From: Sphingobacteriales bacterium
GTDB lineage: Bacteria > Bacteroidota > Bacteroidia > Chitinophagales > Chitinophagaceae
Assembly (NCBI GenBank): GCA_004144175.1
Contig: SEFT01000003.1
Span: 1 to 64,000 of the forward strand
Direction of reading: 5' to 3'
DNA: 64,000 bases
Position 1 is the first letter of the stretch; the number at the start of each line of letters is the position of its first letter. Below, one piece after another: positions 62,077 through 64,000 of the stretch. The translations under genes and the position numbers were made by a program. Below the pieces are notes generated by a model. It made no database searches, was not told the origin of the DNA, and worked only from the letters and a program-made list of their open reading frames with translations.

Positions 62077-63933
62077 ATGAAAAAAACCTTGTTAGGCTGC
62101 GCACTGGCAGCCATTTCGCTACCCGCGATCGCACAACCGTGCACGCCACCTACACTACTGGCTCACTGGGACTTTACTAACGGAAGCTACGCCGACCAGA
62201 TACAGGGTTGGACCGGGGTGCCAAACGGAGGTTCAATCACCCAAGTAGCCGGTAAAGCCGGTACTGCCAATACCGCTATACATTTTGACGGAGCCAGCTG
62301 GTTGCAGGTTCCACACGATAATGCCATGAACCTGTCATCATGGACGATATCGGCTATAGTAAGGCCCACAGCAATGAATACGGAGCCTTGCCAGGGCAAC
62401 TCTATCATCTGGAGGGCACCGCACACAAGTACAGCCCACTACAACATTCACTTCACTGATAATCCTCAGGACGATGTGAACGGCTCTGCCGATGTATGTG
62501 CGGACAATAGCGGGCATTACACATTCGTAAGCGGGACGGCTATGACATCGCCTATTCCGTCACCATTCCCGGTGACGTCAGCAGAATGGCTTAGCGATGT
62601 TAACGTGAATCCGGCTGTTGCCACAAACCAATGGTACTGTGTAACTGCAAGCTACAATGCAAACACCGAAATGATGGACCTGTATGTAGATGGTACACAC
62701 ATTGTATCTGAATACTGGCCCAACTGGCATGCTGCCGGTACCCACGATCTGTTTATCGGTGCCAGTGATGCTGCAGGTAGTGGCATGTTCGATTACTTCT
62801 TTACAGGCGATATCGACGACATCAAAATATATAGCGGCCCTATCGAATGCAGTGATGACGAGTTCCTGCAAATTTCGAAGATCATTTGTCCTAGCTGTCC
62901 GCCGCGGGTGCCAAAGGAAATTGCACATTGGGATTTCGACGGTGGCAATCTAAATGATGTGGTAAACGGATGGACGCCTTTGCCACTGCCTATGTCGAAC
63001 CCACCATCAACATCTGTTGCAGGTATATTGGGTGCGCCAAACACAGCCATGCATTTCAACCAGGGCGAATTCCTGAGGTTTGCACATGATCCGATGATGG
63101 ACCTTAAATCATGGACGATTGCTGCAACAGTGAGGCCAAACCCGAGGAACTATTGGACGGGACCATGCCAGGGCAACTATATCTTAAACCATAGTGCAAA
63201 CGGCAGCAGCCAGCATTACCACCTGGAGTTCTACGACAATTATCAAAATACAGGACGCGACTGTGATATTAATTTGCCCGATAAACTGTTTGCAGGATTC
63301 CCGGCAGGTACTGCTACCTGGACAGAAGACAAGTGGAACAGCGCCGCAGATCCTGCGTGGGCGTCCTCGCCATTGCGCCAGGCCGACAATCCGTTCATTG
63401 ATAATACACCTCCCGGTAGGTGGTACTGCGTAACGCTGAGCTACGATGCTGCTACGGGTGCACTGCAACTGTTTGTAGATGGCGACCGCGTATTTGAGCA
63501 ATTTGTTGCCAACCAATACAGCTATTTCACACCTGAAGATCTGTTCATCGGCGCCAGTGGTTTTGCGGCTCCATTCCAATACTTCTTCGATGGAGACATG
63601 GACGATATCAAACTATATGATGTTGCCTTGATATGCCCGCCTGCATGCGATCGCGAAGGCCGTAAGCCATCCGGCATAGGTAATGCTAATGGTACAATGA
63701 ACAAATTGCTGGTTGCACCAAACCCTGCTACTGACAACATAAATATAACAGTACCTTCAGACTGGGGTAACGGACAAATTGTACTGCTTAACGCTATGGG
63801 TCAGCAGGTGATGTCACAGTCTGTAAGCATCACGGATGTGAAAGTAGATATCAGCAGCCTGCCTGCCGGTTTCTACACGCTGAGAGCACAATTTGGCAGC
63901 CACACTGCATCACAAAAAGTGATCAAGAACTAA
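62077..63933 (+). CDS. Secreted protein with two LamG-like domains and a T9SS sorting domain
   Basis: 618 residues from the ATG at 62077; the upstream in-frame codons do not form a signal peptide. Signal peptide 1-19 (AIA), then two concanavalin-A-like (LamG) domains of about 230 residues each, with matching pairs of segments: AHWDFTNGSYADQIQGWTG and AHWDFDGGNLNDVVNGWTP, WTISAIVRPTAMNTEPCQG and WTIAATVRPNPRNYWTGPCQG, and GDIDDIKIYSGP and GDMDDIKLYDVA. The C-terminal T9SS type A domain has VAPNPATDNINITVP and GFYTLRAQFGS. The LamG pair probably binds carbohydrate or another surface ligand. It ends at the terminator at 63953-63993. Confidence 0.9.
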   Translation: MKKTLLGCALAAISLPAIAQPCTPPTLLAHWDFTNGSYADQIQGWTGVPNGGSITQVAGKAGTANTAIHFDGASWLQVPHDNAMNLSSWTISAIVRPTAMNTEPCQGNSIIWRAPHTSTAHYNIHFTDNPQDDVNGSADVCADNSGHYTFVSGTAMTSPIPSPFPVTSAEWLSDVNVNPAVATNQWYCVTASYNANTEMMDLYVDGTHIVSEYWPNWHAAGTHDLFIGASDAAGSGMFDYFFTGDIDDIKIYSGPIECSDDEFLQISKIICPSCPPRVPKEIAHWDFDGGNLNDVVNGWTPLPLPMSNPPSTSVAGILGAPNTAMHFNQGEFLRFAHDPMMDLKSWTIAATVRPNPRNYWTGPCQGNYILNHSANGSSQHYHLEFYDNYQNTGRDCDINLPDKLFAGFPAGTATWTEDKWNSAADPAWASSPLRQADNPFIDNTPPGRWYCVTLSYDAATGALQLFVDGDRVFEQFVANQYSYFTPEDLFIGASGFAAPFQYFFDGDMDDIKLYDVALICPPACDREGRKPSGIGNANGTMNKLLVAPNPATDNINITVPSDWGNGQIVLLNAMGQQVMSQSVSITDVKVDISSLPAGFYTLRAQFGSHTASQKVIKN

Positions 63934-63952
63934 CACACACAATTGATGATGG

Positions 63953-63993
63953 AAACAAAAAAACACCTCCCTTGCGGAGGTGTTTTTTTGTTT
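63953..63993 (+). terminator. Intrinsic terminator after the LamG gene
   Basis: An 18-bp perfect inverted repeat (63953-63970 with 63976-63993) with a 5-nt loop and A/T-rich arms, immediately after the LamG gene stop. It is probably bidirectional, but the next gene is outside the window. Confidence 0.88.
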
Positions 63994-64000
63994 AAGAGTG

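Noticed and set aside
1-64000. CRISPR arrays, tRNA/rRNA genes, insertion sequences, prophage genes or attachment sites
   Set aside because: None were recognised by eye: no spaced short repeats, no cloverleaf or rRNA stretches, no transposase or integrase motifs. A tRNAscan or Rfam run would be the decisive check.

Overview
The window looks like a chromosomal stretch of a Bacteroidota bacterium, most likely of the class Chitinophagia. The evidence is the several secreted proteins with type IX secretion (T9SS) sorting domains, the mutY-ssb-gldE gene order, the many small lipoproteins with a Cys lipobox, A-rich sequences instead of Shine-Dalgarno sites before start codons, and split transketolase. 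I see no rRNA, tRNA, CRISPR array, insertion sequence or prophage. The replicon ends are not visible: the first gene runs off the left edge.

Layout. 1-8.7 kb: a truncated exported protein, a helix-hairpin-helix membrane protein, an acyl-CoA dehydrogenase, two small lipoproteins, a lone transketolase N-terminal half, then mutY, ssb, gldE and a threonine aldolase. 8.7-18.2 kb, all on the minus strand: a DEAD-box RNA helicase; a three-gene cluster of a lipobox peptide ending in CPACGMG, a DUF692-type multinuclear iron oxygenase (MNIO) and a nine-helix UbiA-like membrane protein; a prolyl-oligopeptidase-type peptidase; three exported proteins of unknown role; and a MATE exporter. 18.2-27.2 kb: two short ORFs each followed by an intrinsic terminator, a 1-Cys peroxiredoxin, a TRIC-type channel, SelO, an endonuclease/phosphatase-family protein, a multi-PAS histidine kinase and an SLC13 transporter. 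27.2-45 kb: a block of large surface or secreted proteins, namely a C10 (streptopain-type) protease with an overlapping small partner gene, a CvpA-CAP fusion, a T9SS type B IgGFc-binding-like protein, and two tandem beta-helix giants (2233 and 1280 residues).

45-55 kb: small lipoproteins, an outer-membrane barrel, then a run of small soluble enzymes and regulators: ArsR with tandem-SRPBCC, DUF4342, OsmC, DedA, a GlxA-type regulator, and an operon of SRPBCC-DinB, SRPBCC, VOC, DoxX, a small protein and DUF1801. The first gene of that operon has an apparent one-base frameshift at its start. 55-64 kb: a second C10 protease, a 43-residue membrane protein, a 7-8 helix membrane protein, a lipoprotein, a luciferase-like flavin oxidoreductase, mnmH-selD for tRNA selenouridine, and a LamG-type T9SS protein.

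The most unusual feature is the MNIO cluster at 10.0-12.3 kb. Its order (precursor-like peptide, modifying enzyme, membrane protein), a 4-nt gap and a 16-nt overlap fit a ribosomally made, post-translationally modified and probably membrane-anchored lipopeptide. The C-terminal two-cysteine motif is the likely modification site. The chemistry and role (metal handling is one guess) are inference.
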